Assembly: GCF_025947185.1 (NCBI RefSeq)
Contig: NZ_CP110001.1
Span: 1 to 64,000, forward strand
Length of the DNA: 64,000 bases
Source of the DNA: Flavobacterium sp. N2038
GTDB taxonomy: Bacteria; Bacteroidota; Bacteroidia; Flavobacteriales; Flavobacteriaceae
Reading direction: 5' to 3'
The translations under genes and the position numbers were made by a program. How positions within the stretch are numbered: position 1 is the stretch's first letter; every line of letters starts with the position of its first letter. The notes below the pieces were generated by a model. The model saw nothing but the letters and a program-made list of their open reading frames with translations, ran no database searches and was not told where the DNA came from. Shown one piece after another: positions 1 through 9,852 of this stretch.

Positions 1-1045
1 TTTTCTCCCAATTCAAACATATCACCTAAAATCATTACTTTATTCTCACTGTCTAATTGAAGAAAATTAGTAATTGCTACAGCCATACTGCTTGGATTAG
101 AATTATAAGCATCTAGTATAATTTGATTTGATCCTTATTTAATAACTGAGATCTGTTATTAGCAGGAATATAGTTTTCTATGGCCTCTTTTATGGCTTCG
201 TCATTAACTTTAAAATAGGTACCTATAGAAACTGCAGCATTTATATTATTTGCATTATAAAGTCCTATTAAATGAGATTTAATAACAAAATCACTATAGT
301 CAATAACAACAAAAGGATTGGCGTTAATGCTTTTAATGCTAAGATCTGCCGTAGCATTATTTACTCCAAAAGTAAACTTTTCAATTCCATTTGATTTATC
401 TATCTGAATAGGATCTTCTAAATTAACAAAGACAACTTTGTCATTTTTTGCAAGATACTGGTACATTTCACTTTTCCCTTCAATCACGCCCTGAACACCT
501 CCAAAACCTTCAAGATGCGCTTTTCCAAGTTGGTGATATAACCAAAATCCGGCTGGGCAATTTCACATAAAAATTCAATTTCTTTTTTATGATTTGCTCC
601 CATTTCTACAATTCCAATTTCAGTTTCTTTTGTAAAAGAAAGCAACGTAAGCGGAACTCCGATATGATTGTTTAAATTACCAACTGTGGCTTTGGTTTTG
701 TACTTTTTAGACAAAACAACATTATAAGTTCTTTGGTTGTAGTTTTTCCATTGCTGCCCGTTAAAGCGATTATCGTAACTTTAAATAGCTTCGGTGAAAT
801 TTTGCAAGCTCCTGCAATGTTTCTAAGCTGTTTTTTACCAAAATTGTTCTTTCGTCTATCAAATACGATTCGTTGTCAATAACAACAAACAAAGCACCTA
901 ATTTCAAGGCTTCTTCAGCAAAAGTATTAGCGTCAAAATTCTCCCCTTTAATAGCAAAAAACATTGATCCTTTTTCAATCTTTCTGGTATCAATTGAAAG
1001 CGAATTACATTGCAAAAATAAACTATGAATGTCCTGAATACTCAT
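1..1045 (-). CDS. murF: UDP-N-acetylmuramoyl-tripeptide--D-alanyl-D-alanine ligase MurF, 3' end cut by window, frame broken
   Basis: MurF adds D-Ala-D-Ala to UDP-MurNAc-tripeptide in the cytoplasm, the last cytosolic step of the peptidoglycan precursor pathway. The start is the ATG at 1045 (MSIQDIHSLF). Read across frames the product shows the N-terminal substrate domain (SIDTRKIEKGSMFFAIKG), the ATP loop ALTGSNGKTTTKELI near 740-777, GNLNNHIGVPLTLLS, and the ligase motif DAYNSNPSS near 89-114. The reading frame is lost four times, each time by one missing base in or beside a short homopolymer, near 135, 527, 721 and 781. Restoring one base at each site gives a continuous MurF. The enzyme is essential, so sequence error is more likely than decay. 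The C-terminus lies outside the window. MurF lies just downstream of gldJ on the same strand, separated by a strong hairpin. Confidence 0.93.
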
Positions 1046-1080
1046 TTATATAATTTTTTATAGGTGATAAAAGTAGAAAA

Positions 1081-1140
1081 AAAAGAATAAAAAAATTCCA
1101 AATTCCATACTGAATATTCAGCTTTTGGAATTTGGAATTT
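1081..1140 (-). terminator. Hairpin terminator after gldJ
   Basis: A perfect 15-bp stem pairs 1093-1107 (AAATTCCAAATTCCA) with 1126-1140. On the minus strand it is followed by a T-rich run (complement of 1081-1092). It lies between the gldJ stop and the murF start, so it should end gldJ transcripts. The TTCCAAATTCCA sequence recurs at other intergenic sites in this window, so the hairpin may also be a dispersed element used as a terminator. Confidence 0.75.
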
Positions 1141-1160
1141 TTTATTAAAATTTCTAAATC

Positions 1161-2836
1161 TTAGTTCCTTGGTGATTTTCTTTTTTCAGCTTTAGAACCT
1201 ACTCTAGACATTGCACATCTGAAACCAATGTAATCAGTTGCCATATCCTGAGGGAAATATCTTCTTTGAGCCGGATCTAACCAATATGCTCTGTCTCTCC
1301 AAGAACCTCCTTTGTAAACTCTTACTTTATCATCGATTAAAGTTGTACGTTTACTAGAGTTATCATATTTTCTGATCATTTTTCCTAAACTGTCAGTTGT
1401 AACATTATGTTTAGGAGAATTGTACATTGCCTGATCTGCTTTTGGACCTGACTCTGAATCTCCGAAGTCAAAATATCTAGAAGATTGTTTATCACCATCT
1501 CTGTAGTTGATATTATCACTTTGACTAAAGTTTTGTCTTAAATATGTTTCTTGTTCATCAACAGGTATCTGAGCAATTTCACCTGGAAGGTTTCTTGCAA
1601 TCACTTTACCGTTGCTTAAAGTATCGTATTTAATGTTAGCTGTAAAACGATTTCAATTTTACCGTCTTTACCAATTTTATTTTAGCATATTGATTTCCTC
1701 TATAGTAGTTAAAATCATTTGCTTCGTTATCAATAATAGGTCTGTAAACATCGGCACCCATTCTGCAACGTTACCAGCCATATCGTATAATCCGAAATCG
1801 TTTGGTGCGTAGCTTTTTACAGAGTTTGTGATATCTGCTCCATCATCAGACCACCCGCAATTCCACCGTAATCACCGTTTCCTTGTTTAAAGTTAGCCAA
1901 TTGATCTCCTTTGTTTTTACGTTTTGACGAACGAGTATAATCTCCGGACCAAGGATATTTCTTTTGTCCTTTGTAGATGTTATATTCTCTTTGTCCAACA
2001 TCAGCAGCGGCAGCATACTCCCACTCAGCTTCAGTTGGAAGTCTGTATTCCGGTAAGATAACTCCTGAAGAACGTTGTGCATACACATTTTTCTCTTCTG
2101 GAACTACACCGTCTTTTCCTGCTTTAGGTCTTCTTCCGTTAGGGTTTTTCTTTAATACTAACTCTTCATTTCCTCCATAAGTTAGATGGAGACGCAACGT
2201 AAGCTTCAGTATTAAATAAACTTTCAGCACTTACATCATTTTTTTAGCACCTTTTTAAGATAACCGTTTTTTTCTAAAACTGCCTCGTTCACACGGTCAG
2301 TTCTCCATTTACTAAATTCAACAGCCTGAATCCAGTTTACACCAACTACAGGATAGTTTGCATAAGAAGGATGTCTCAAATAGTTGTTAGTCATCGTTTC
2401 ATTATATCCTAAACGATTTCTCCAAACTAATGTATCTGGTGATGCTCCTTCGTAAATGTTTTTGTAATTTTCTTCTGTTGGAGGAAAACTTTTTTCAACC
2501 ACTCCAGGTATTCTAAGTACATACCATTGGTAACTTCGGTTTCATCCATATAGAATGACTGAACGTGTTGTTGGTTGGTGTGTTATTCCAATCGTGCATA
2601 ACATCATCCTGTACTTTACCCATTGTAAATGTACCTCCTTCAACAAAAACTAAACCAGGACCAGCCTGTTGTTTTTTTCCTGCATTTCTAGCAGCCGTTC
2701 CATTTTGACTATCTACATCCCAGCCAGTCGCTCGAGAAGCGTGAGTGGAACTCGATTTTTTGCTACAACTAGCCGTGCCCAACATCAATACCATTGACAT
2801 CATTAATTGCAAGGCTACAATTTTGTTTACTTTCAT
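1161..2836 (-). CDS. gldJ: Gliding motility lipoprotein GldJ (formylglycine-generating-enzyme-like fold), frame broken
   Basis: GldJ is an outer-membrane-associated lipoprotein required for gliding and for stability of the type IX secretion motor (known from Flavobacterium johnsoniae). I prefer the ATG at 2836 (MKVNKIVALQL) over the one six bases upstream. A lipobox MLGTASC follows, then VFVEGGTFTMGKVQDDVMHDWN, which opens the SUMF1/FGE-type domain. Further FGE-like motifs are RLPTEAEWEYAAAA, YDMAGNVAEWVADVYR, VYKGGSWRDRAYWLDP and IGFRCAMS. The frame is interrupted at about nine sites with ten missing bases in total (near 2571, 2482, 2250, 2241, 2184 (two), 1843, 1760, 1680, 1640). Adding ten bases gives exactly 562 codons, so the gene is probably intact in the organism. 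It is divergent from porU and followed by murF. Confidence 0.93.
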
Positions 2837-3048
2837 ACTCATTCTTAGGTGATAAATTTAGGTGCTGCAATATAATAATTAACATTTAATTAGCAACATC
2901 TGTTCTAATAATTTTATTTAGCTGTTTTTTACCAGAAAATAACCTATAGTTACGAACGCAAAAAATACTTTTTATTATTTACTATAACATGAAATACTAT
3001 ATTTTTACTTACTAAAATATTTCTTAAATAATTTCATTTTCATTACCA

Positions 3049-6000
3049 ATGAAACAAGCCTTAATATTAAGTTTTTTTTTAATTCCATTTCTTTCGTTTT
3101 CTCAGTTAAACGGCAGCTTCACGGTAGATTGGCAGAGCAAAAAAGAAATGACTTATGGTGATTTAAAAACAACCATTCCTTACTTTTCGGGCAATAGTTT
3201 TCGATATGATACTACTAAAAAAAGCATAACATTACTCTTAAACGTTAGCGAATCGGGCAACTCAACCAACTCTTCGGTTCAGATTTCCAACGTAAATTAT
3301 GAAGCAATTTCTATTAATGATCTTGGCGATTTAACAACCGAAAATATTCCCGAAAAACCAAATGAAACGTTAAAAATCGCCTCGTCAAGAGATAAAAAAC
3401 AAATTTTTCTATCGCTTTCACCTATTATTAAAGACGAAATGGTTTCAAAAGAATTCGTTCTTTTCTTATTCCTCAAGCAATACTACATCAAAAAACAGCA
3501 ACACTTTTTCCACACAAAAATCAAATGCCATAGTCAACTCTGTATTAGCCTCAGGAGATTGGTATCGCTTCTACGTAGAAAAATCAGGTGTATATAAAAT
3601 CTCCAGATCTTTTCTGCAAAGTTTAGGGTTTGATCCCGGAAAAACAGACCCAAAAAGGATAAAATATACGGAAACGGCGGAAGAATGCTTCCTTTAGCAA
3701 ATAGCACATACTACCCGGAAGACCTGACAGAAAATGCAATCCAGGTTATTGGAGAAAATGACGGCGTTTTCAACAATGAAGATTACATTCTTTTCTATGC
3801 CGAAGGAGTTGAAAACTGGAACACAGAAAGCCAGACCAATCTTAACCTATTTGACACAAAATCCTACTACTATATTACTGATGCCGGCAACGAAGGAAAA
3901 AGAATCTCTACTATAATTCAACCATCCGGCAATAGCACTCTCGAGCTAAACACGTTTGATGACTATCAATACCACGAAATCGACCAAACCAACATTGCAC
4001 ATTTGGGACGTCAGTGGTTTGGAGAATCATTTGACATAAATCAGGATCAGGATTTTGCCTTTACATTTCCAAATCTGGATACTTCTGTACCTGTAAAAAT
4101 AGCCGTTACTGCGGCTTCAGCTGCATTTACCCCTACTTCATTTGCAGTAAGCGCAAACGGACAAAATATTGGAACTATTTCTTTCAATGCTTTAGTTTCA
4201 AGTTCCGACGTTAAGTTTTACACCGGAAAACTACCAGCAAATGCCACATTTACCGGCTCCGAAAGTGTAAAAATAAAACTAACCTATAATAACAATGGTG
4301 TTCCGGATCAAAAGGATACCTGGACTATATCAATTTAATTGCGAAAAGAAAACTACTTGGTATTGGGAAACAATTTAAATTCCAGTATGATTTAGCGGAT
4401 CAACTGCTGGAATTGTAAATTACACAATTGGCAATGCAACAGCAATTTCTCAGATCTGGGATATTACGGATATATATAATGTATCAAAAATCGAAAACAA
4501 CAATCAGGCTACTTTCAGCTTTAAGGCAGCATTAGGAGAAGTTAGAAAATATATTGCTCTCGATGGTTCAGATTATTTTACTCCTTTAAAAGAAAGTCTG
4601 CCAAAAGTTACTAATCAAAACTTAAAAGGAACACTTTTCAAAAACGCTCAAAATACTTTTCAGGATATCGATTATGTAATTATTACACCCAAATCTTTAA
4701 TCTCACAAGCCGAAAAATTAGCTGCTTTTCATCGCAGCCATTCCAATTTAAATGTAAAAGTAATCACATCAGAAAGCATCTATCAGGAATTTTCTTCAGG
4801 AAAACAAGACATTTCAGCCATTAGAAACTGTATTAAATACATCTATCAAAATGCTTCCTCGACCGATAAACGAATTAAGTATGTAAATTTATTTGGAGAT
4901 GCCTCGTTTGATTACAAAGACAGAATCTCAAACAACACCAATATTGTACCTATATATCATTCCCTAATTAGTAATACAATTGGCGAATCTTCATTTGCTT
5001 CTGATGATTTTTACGGGCTTATGGATCCAGATGAAGGAAATATAATTTCTTTTTTTGGAGGAATTGACATTGCCGTTGGAAGAATGCTGGTTTCCAGCAG
5101 TGCACAAGCTGCAGAAATGGTAAATAAAGTTCTGGAATATCACGACATTAAATCTTACGGAAACTGGAGAAACAACTTTGTCCTGGTTAGTGATGATTCT
5201 GATCAAAGTTCTGATGCCTCTTTGCAATCAAGACAAAATGCACTTGCAGATGTTATTGCGACACAAAAACCTTTTTTCAATATTGACAAAATAATTTTAG
5301 ATTCCTATACACAAGAAGCATCAGCCGGTGGCTCGAGATACCCAAAAGCCAGAAGCGACTTTTTTGATGCTTTTGAAAAAGGAGCTCTTGTCTTTAACTA
5401 TCTGGGACACGGAGGAGAAGATGGTTTAGCAAGCGAACGAATTTGGGAAAAATCGGATGGACAAAATTTAAACAATCAATTTAAATACCCATTATTCATT
5501 ACAATTACCTGTGAGTTTTCCCGTTTTGATGACCCAACAAGACCAACTGCCGGCGAATATACTTTTTGGAATCCAAAAGGAGGTGCTATATCAATGCTCA
5601 CAACAATTCGTGCCATTGGTCAGTTTAATGCCGAAAACTTCAACGATAATCTAAGCAAAAACCTTCTTTCTTACGGATCAAATCAATACACAACTATTGC
5701 TGAAGCTCTTCGAATTTCAAAAAACGAAAACCCAAGCTCATCCAGTAATGTTATTTTTTACATTGGAGATCCTGCATTAATGCTTGCCATTCCAAAACCG
5801 AGAATTAATTTAACAAAAGTAAATGATGTTGTTATATCACAACCAATCCCGGATTTAAAATCCCTTTCAAAGATTAAAATCTCAGGTGAAATTACCGATG
5901 AAAACAACACGCTTTTAAGCAATTACAACGGTGAATTGGCAACTGCAATCTTTGATAAATTAATCACAGCTACTACATTAAATAATGATGGATATAGCCC

Positions 6001-6880
6001 TGCAATGTCATTTAAAACTTTAGGCGAAACGATCTTTAGAGGAAATGCCTCTGTAACCAACGGTCTTTTTGAATTTAGCTTTGTTGTACCCAGAGATATT
6101 CGTATTCCCGTTGATTACGGACGAATTAGTTTTTATTCGAAGAAAAATCAGGCTTTAGAAAATCAATCCGGCTTTAATACCACTATAAAAATAGGAGGTA
6201 TAAATGAAAATGCACCACAGGACAATATAAGTCCAAAAGTTAAGTTATATATGAACGATGAAACATTTGTTTCGGGTGGTATTACAAATGATTCTCCTTT
6301 CCTTTTAGCCTTTCTTGAGGACGAAAACGGAATTAATACAGCAAGCGGAATTGGGCATGATATCGTTGCTACATTAGACGGAGACGTAAGTAATCAGTAC
6401 GTTTTAAACGATTATTATCAGACAAAATTAGACGATTATACAAATGGTAATTTGCGTTTTCCGCTTAGAAATTTAAAAGCAGGATTACATACCATTAGCT
6501 TTACAGCATGGGATGTTTATAACAATCCTGTAACAAGTGAAATACAATTTATTGTTGTTGGAGACGAATCATTATCTTTAACCCACGTTCTTAACTATCC
6601 AAATCCGTTTTCAACTTACACACAATTTTGGTTTTCGCACAACAGACCTTATGAACCCTTAGAAGTTCAGGTACAGGTTATGACTATTACCGGAAAAGTA
6701 GTCTGGACCAAAAATCAGATTATCACCACCGAAGGGTTTCTTTCCAGAGAAATAACATGGGACGGAAGAGATGATTTTGGGGACCGGATAGGCAAAGGAG
6801 TTTACATTTATAAACTCACCGTTAAATCAAATTTAACAAATAAAAAAGCAGAAAAATACGAAAAGCTTGTCATCTTATAA
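3049..6880 (+). CDS. porU: Type IX secretion system sortase PorU (C25 gingipain-like), frame broken near its 5' end
   Basis: PorU is the surface transpeptidase of T9SS: it removes the C-terminal sorting domain of cargo and couples cargo to the cell surface. The start at 3049 is followed by a signal peptide (MKQALILSFFLIPFLSFSQ). The C25 peptidase domain carries the catalytic His in FNYLGHGGEDG (about 5395-5420) and the catalytic Cys in TITCEFSRFDDP (about 5500-5530). The C-terminus (LNYPNPFSTYTQF ... GKGVYIYKLTVKS) is itself a sorting-domain-like module. Five single-base losses break the first third (near 3448, 3462, 3672, 4315 and 4397). From about 4400 the frame is open to the stop. Length plus five bases is 3837, an exact multiple of three, giving 1278 residues. 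The next gene, porV, encodes its partner. Confidence 0.95.
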
Positions 6881-6895
6881 TAATATATATATTTG
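6867..6895 (+). promoter_or_regulatory. Bacteroidetes-type promoter for porV
   Basis: TATATTTG at 6888-6895 matches the TAnnTTTG minus-7 element, with a TTG at 6867-6869 about 18 bases upstream, close to the usual minus-33 spacing. It overlaps the 3' end of porU and lies 26 bases before the porV start, so porV can be transcribed independently of porU. Confidence 0.6.
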
Positions 6896-6921
6896 CAACA
6901 TAAATACCATTAGTCCCAAAA

Positions 6922-8130
6922 ATGAAAAAATTATCACTTTTATTAATTTGTTTACTAGTTATTTCTTTCGCAAAAGCCCAAGACATTGAGCGCCCAATCA
7001 CAACCGGAGTTCCATTTTTATTAGTAGCAGCTGATGCGAGAGCTGCAGGTTTAGCAGATCAGGGTGTCGCAACTTCTGCAGACGTTTTCTCCCAGCAATG
7101 GAATCCTGCCAAATATGCATTCTCAATAGACAAGCAAGGTCTTTCAATCAGCTATACTCCGTATTTAACAGATTTGGCAAATGATATTTCTCTTGGTCAA
7201 TTAACGTATTATAACAAAATAAACGAACGAAGTGCTTTCGCAGGAAGTTTTCGTTATTTTGGTTTTGGAGACATTGAGTTAAGAAGAACCGGAGATCCAA
7301 ATGAAGTTCCTAATATTGTATCTCCAAACGAGTTTGCTCTGGACGGATCTTATTCATTAAAATTAAGCGAAACATTTTCTATGGCGGTTGCAGCGAGATA
7401 TATTCGTTCTAACTTAAAAGTAGCCTCAGAAGATGTAGACGCTACCGCTGCTAAATCATTTGCAGTTGACGTTGCCGGTTTTTATCAATCTGAAGAAATC
7501 GCTTACAATGACTTCAACGGAAGATGGAGAGGTGGTTTTAATATTCAGAATTTAGGACCAAAAATCAGCTACGACAATGACGATTTAAGCTCCAATTTTT
7601 TACCTGCTAATTTACGAGTAGGTGGAGGCTTTGACTTTATCTTAGACGACTACAATAAAATTGGTGTTAGCCTTGAATTCACAAAATTATTAGTTCCAAC
7701 ACCTCCGGGAATAGGAACACCTGTTGACACAAACGGAGACGGAGATTTTACAGATCCGGAAGATATTACACAAGAAGAAGCCACTACAATTAGCTACAAC
7801 AAATACAATGATATCGGCTGGGTAGAAGGAGTTTTTAAATCTTTTACAGATGCACCAGGCGGATTTAGCGAAGAATTAAAAGAAGTAACCTATAGTTTAG
7901 CCGGAGAATACACCTATCAGGATGCATTCTCAGTAAGAGCAGGATATTTCCACGAGAGCCCTCAAAAAGGAGCCAGACAATTCTTTTCTTTAGGGGCTGG
8001 TTTCAAGTACAATATCGTAAAAGTTGACGTTTCCTATTTATTCTCAACTTCAAAAGTTAAAAATCCGTTAGAAAACACCCTTCGTTTTTCTTTAACGTTT
8101 AACTTTGGCGACAAATACGAAGAATATTAA
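6922..8130 (+). CDS. porV: Type IX secretion outer-membrane protein PorV (LptO)
   Basis: PorV is a FadL-like outer-membrane barrel that carries T9SS cargo from the SprA translocon to PorU for processing. The 402-residue product has a signal peptide (MKKLSLLLICLLVISFAKA) and then the family's typical opening, GVPFLLVAADARAAGLADQGVATSADVFSQQWNPAKYAF in short pieces. Many amphipathic strand segments follow and it ends with an aromatic-rich terminal strand (NTLRFSLTFNFGDKYEEY). It is 41 bases downstream of porU and has its own promoter match. The gene is intact, unlike the three genes to its left. A hairpin terminator follows. Confidence 0.95.
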   Translation: MKKLSLLLICLLVISFAKAQDIERPITTGVPFLLVAADARAAGLADQGVATSADVFSQQWNPAKYAFSIDKQGLSISYTPYLTDLANDISLGQLTYYNKINERSAFAGSFRYFGFGDIELRRTGDPNEVPNIVSPNEFALDGSYSLKLSETFSMAVAARYIRSNLKVASEDVDATAAKSFAVDVAGFYQSEEIAYNDFNGRWRGGFNIQNLGPKISYDNDDLSSNFLPANLRVGGGFDFILDDYNKIGVSLEFTKLLVPTPPGIGTPVDTNGDGDFTDPEDITQEEATTISYNKYNDIGWVEGVFKSFTDAPGGFSEELKEVTYSLAGEYTYQDAFSVRAGYFHESPQKGARQFFSLGAGFKYNIVKVDVSYLFSTSKVKNPLENTLRFSLTFNFGDKYEEY

Positions 8131-8156
8131 AAAGACCAAATAAAAAAACATATAAC

Positions 8157-8196
8157 AATCCAAATTTCTAATTTTTTAGGAATTTGGATTTTTTTT
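8157..8196 (+). terminator. Terminator after porV
   Basis: Stem 8157-8169 (AATCCAAATTTCT) pairs with 8178-8190 with one mismatch, followed by a run of T. It lies between porV and cdd. Confidence 0.75.
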
Positions 8197-8208
8197 CCCT
8201 TAAAAACA

Positions 8209-8691
8209 ATGAAAGAAATCAGCATTACATCATCCTTTAATGTATATAACAGCATAGAAGAACTCTCAGAAGAAATTCAAAATTTAATGCAGCAGGCTAT
8301 TGAAATTCGTAAAAAAGCATATGCACCTTATTCTCAATTTAGAGTTGGAGCCGCTTTATTACTGGATAATGGCAAAATAATTTTAGGTTCAAATCAGGAA
8401 AATGCAGCATATCCATCGGGATTATGTGCAGAACGCGTAGCAATTTTTCATGCCGGAAGTATTTATCCGGAAGCCAAAATACTAAAAATAGCGATTACTG
8501 CAGCTTCAGACACGAATCAGACTACAGCGCCAATTCCACCTTGTGGCTCTTGCCGTCAGTCAATTGCAGAATACGAAATTAAACAAGACACCCCTATCGA
8601 AATTTATTTTATGGGAGAAATTGGTGAAGTTTATAAATCGGCATCCCTAAAAAATTTGCTTCCTTTTATGTTTGACAAAAAGTTCTTGTAA
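8209..8691 (+). CDS. cdd: Cytidine deaminase
   Basis: The product deaminates cytidine and deoxycytidine to the uridine forms in pyrimidine salvage, in the cytosol. The 160 residues include the family zinc site: Cys73 with catalytic Glu75 in LCAERVAIFHAG, and Cys112 and Cys115 in PPCGSCRQ. The substrate-binding segment YAPYSQFRVGAALLLDNG lies near residues 40-57. The length fits the homotetrameric class with a short N-terminal extension. It starts 18 bases after the porV terminator and is followed by the pdhA promoter region, so it is probably a single-gene unit. Confidence 0.95.
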   Translation: MKEISITSSFNVYNSIEELSEEIQNLMQQAIEIRKKAYAPYSQFRVGAALLLDNGKIILGSNQENAAYPSGLCAERVAIFHAGSIYPEAKILKIAITAASDTNQTTAPIPPCGSCRQSIAEYEIKQDTPIEIYFMGEIGEVYKSASLKNLLPFMFDKKFL

Positions 8692-8741
8692 AAAAAAGCC
8701 AAAAAGTATCGTTTAAATTTTAGTTCTTAAATGTAATGTCT

Positions 8742-8766
8742 TATTTTTGCATCCCGACCTTTCGGG
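8742..8766 (+). promoter_or_regulatory. Promoter and 5' leader stem-loop of pdhA-pdhC
   Basis: TATTTTTG at 8742-8749 fits the TAnnTTTG minus-7 element. A five-bp stem (CCCGA 8753-8757 with TCGGG 8762-8766) follows at about the expected transcript start. The leader to the pdhA ATG at 8850 is roughly 90 bases. The minus-33 element is not clear. Confidence 0.5.
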
Positions 8767-8849
8767 CGCAAATTTGTGGGAGGAAACTATTTTGCGTTAT
8801 AGGCAACAATTGATAACACAAACAAACTTTAGCAAAAGAAAGAATTCAG

Positions 8850-9848
8850 ATGAAAGAAGTTACAAAAGAAGTATATTTAAAGTGGTACGAAGACATGCTA
8901 CTTTGGAGAAAGTTTGAAGACAAACTTGCAGCATTATACATTCAACAAAAAGTTAGAGGTTTTTTACACCTATATAATGGTCAGGAAGCTGTATTAGCGG
9001 GCGCTTTGCACGCTATGGATCTGACTAAAGATAAAATGATTACTGCTTACAGAAATCACGTTCAGCCAATTGGTATGGGAGTTGACCCTAGAAATGTAAT
9101 GGCAGAACTTTTAGGAAAAGTTACAGGAACTTCTAAAGGTATGGGAGGTTCTATGCACATTTTCTCTAAAGAACACCGTTTTTACGGAGGTCACGGTATT
9201 GTTGGTGGACAAATTCCAGTTGGAGCTGGTTTAGCTTTTGCTGATAAATATTTCAACACTGGCGGTGTTACTATGACTTACTTTGGTGATGGTGCTGCTA
9301 GACAAGGTTCTCTTCACGAAGCTTTCAATATGGCCATGTTATGGAAACTTCCAGTTGTATTTATCGTTGAAAACAACGGTTATGCAATGGGAACTTCTGT
9401 AGAAAGAACCGCAAACCACACTGACATCTGGAAATTAGGTTTAGGTTATGAAATGCCTTGCGGACCTGTTGACGGAATGAACCCTGTAAAAGTTGCTGAA
9501 GCAATGCACGAAGCGATCGAAAGAGCGCGTCGTGGAGACGGACCAACTTTCCTTGAAATGAAAACGTACCGATACAGAGGACATTCTATGTCTGATGCAC
9601 AATTATACCGTTCAAAAGAAGAGGTTGAAGAGTACAAAAAAATCGACCCTATTACTCAGGTTCTTGATGTAATCCTGGATCAAAAATATGCTACAGAAGA
9701 AGAAATTGAAGTAATTGACCAAAGAGTTAAAGACTTGGTTGAAGAATGTCAAAAATTCGCTGAAGAATCTCCATATCCAGACTTACAGCAATTATACGAT
9801 GTAGTATACGCACAAGAAGACTATCCATTTACACCTCATAAACTATAA
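8850..9848 (+). CDS. pdhA: Pyruvate dehydrogenase E1 component, alpha subunit
   Basis: This is the thiamine-diphosphate-binding alpha subunit of the E1 heterotetramer, which decarboxylates pyruvate and acetylates the lipoyl arm of E2. The 332-residue protein has the ThDP motif starting with GDGAARQGSLHEAFNMA at residue 146 and ending in VENNGYAMGTS, and the phosphorylation-loop-like segment YRGHSMSDAQLYRSKEE. The segment GSMHIFSKEHRFYGGHGIVGGQIP is typical of pyruvate-type E1 alpha. The E1 beta gene is not adjacent. The E2 gene follows after four bases, so the two are co-transcribed. Confidence 0.95.
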   Translation: MKEVTKEVYLKWYEDMLLWRKFEDKLAALYIQQKVRGFLHLYNGQEAVLAGALHAMDLTKDKMITAYRNHVQPIGMGVDPRNVMAELLGKVTGTSKGMGGSMHIFSKEHRFYGGHGIVGGQIPVGAGLAFADKYFNTGGVTMTYFGDGAARQGSLHEAFNMAMLWKLPVVFIVENNGYAMGTSVERTANHTDIWKLGLGYEMPCGPVDGMNPVKVAEAMHEAIERARRGDGPTFLEMKTYRYRGHSMSDAQLYRSKEEVEEYKKIDPITQVLDVILDQKYATEEEIEVIDQRVKDLVEECQKFAEESPYPDLQQLYDVVYAQEDYPFTPHKL

Positions 9849-9852
9849 CATC

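Noticed and set aside
1612..2180. Small plus-strand frames opposite gldJ
   Set aside because: They overlap the antisense of gldJ and have no family-like sequence; they arise from the gldJ codons read backward.
1..4400. Reading gldJ, porU and murF as decaying pseudogenes
   Set aside because: All breaks are single-base losses in short homopolymers, restored lengths are exact multiples of three, and protein motifs are fully conserved across the breaks.
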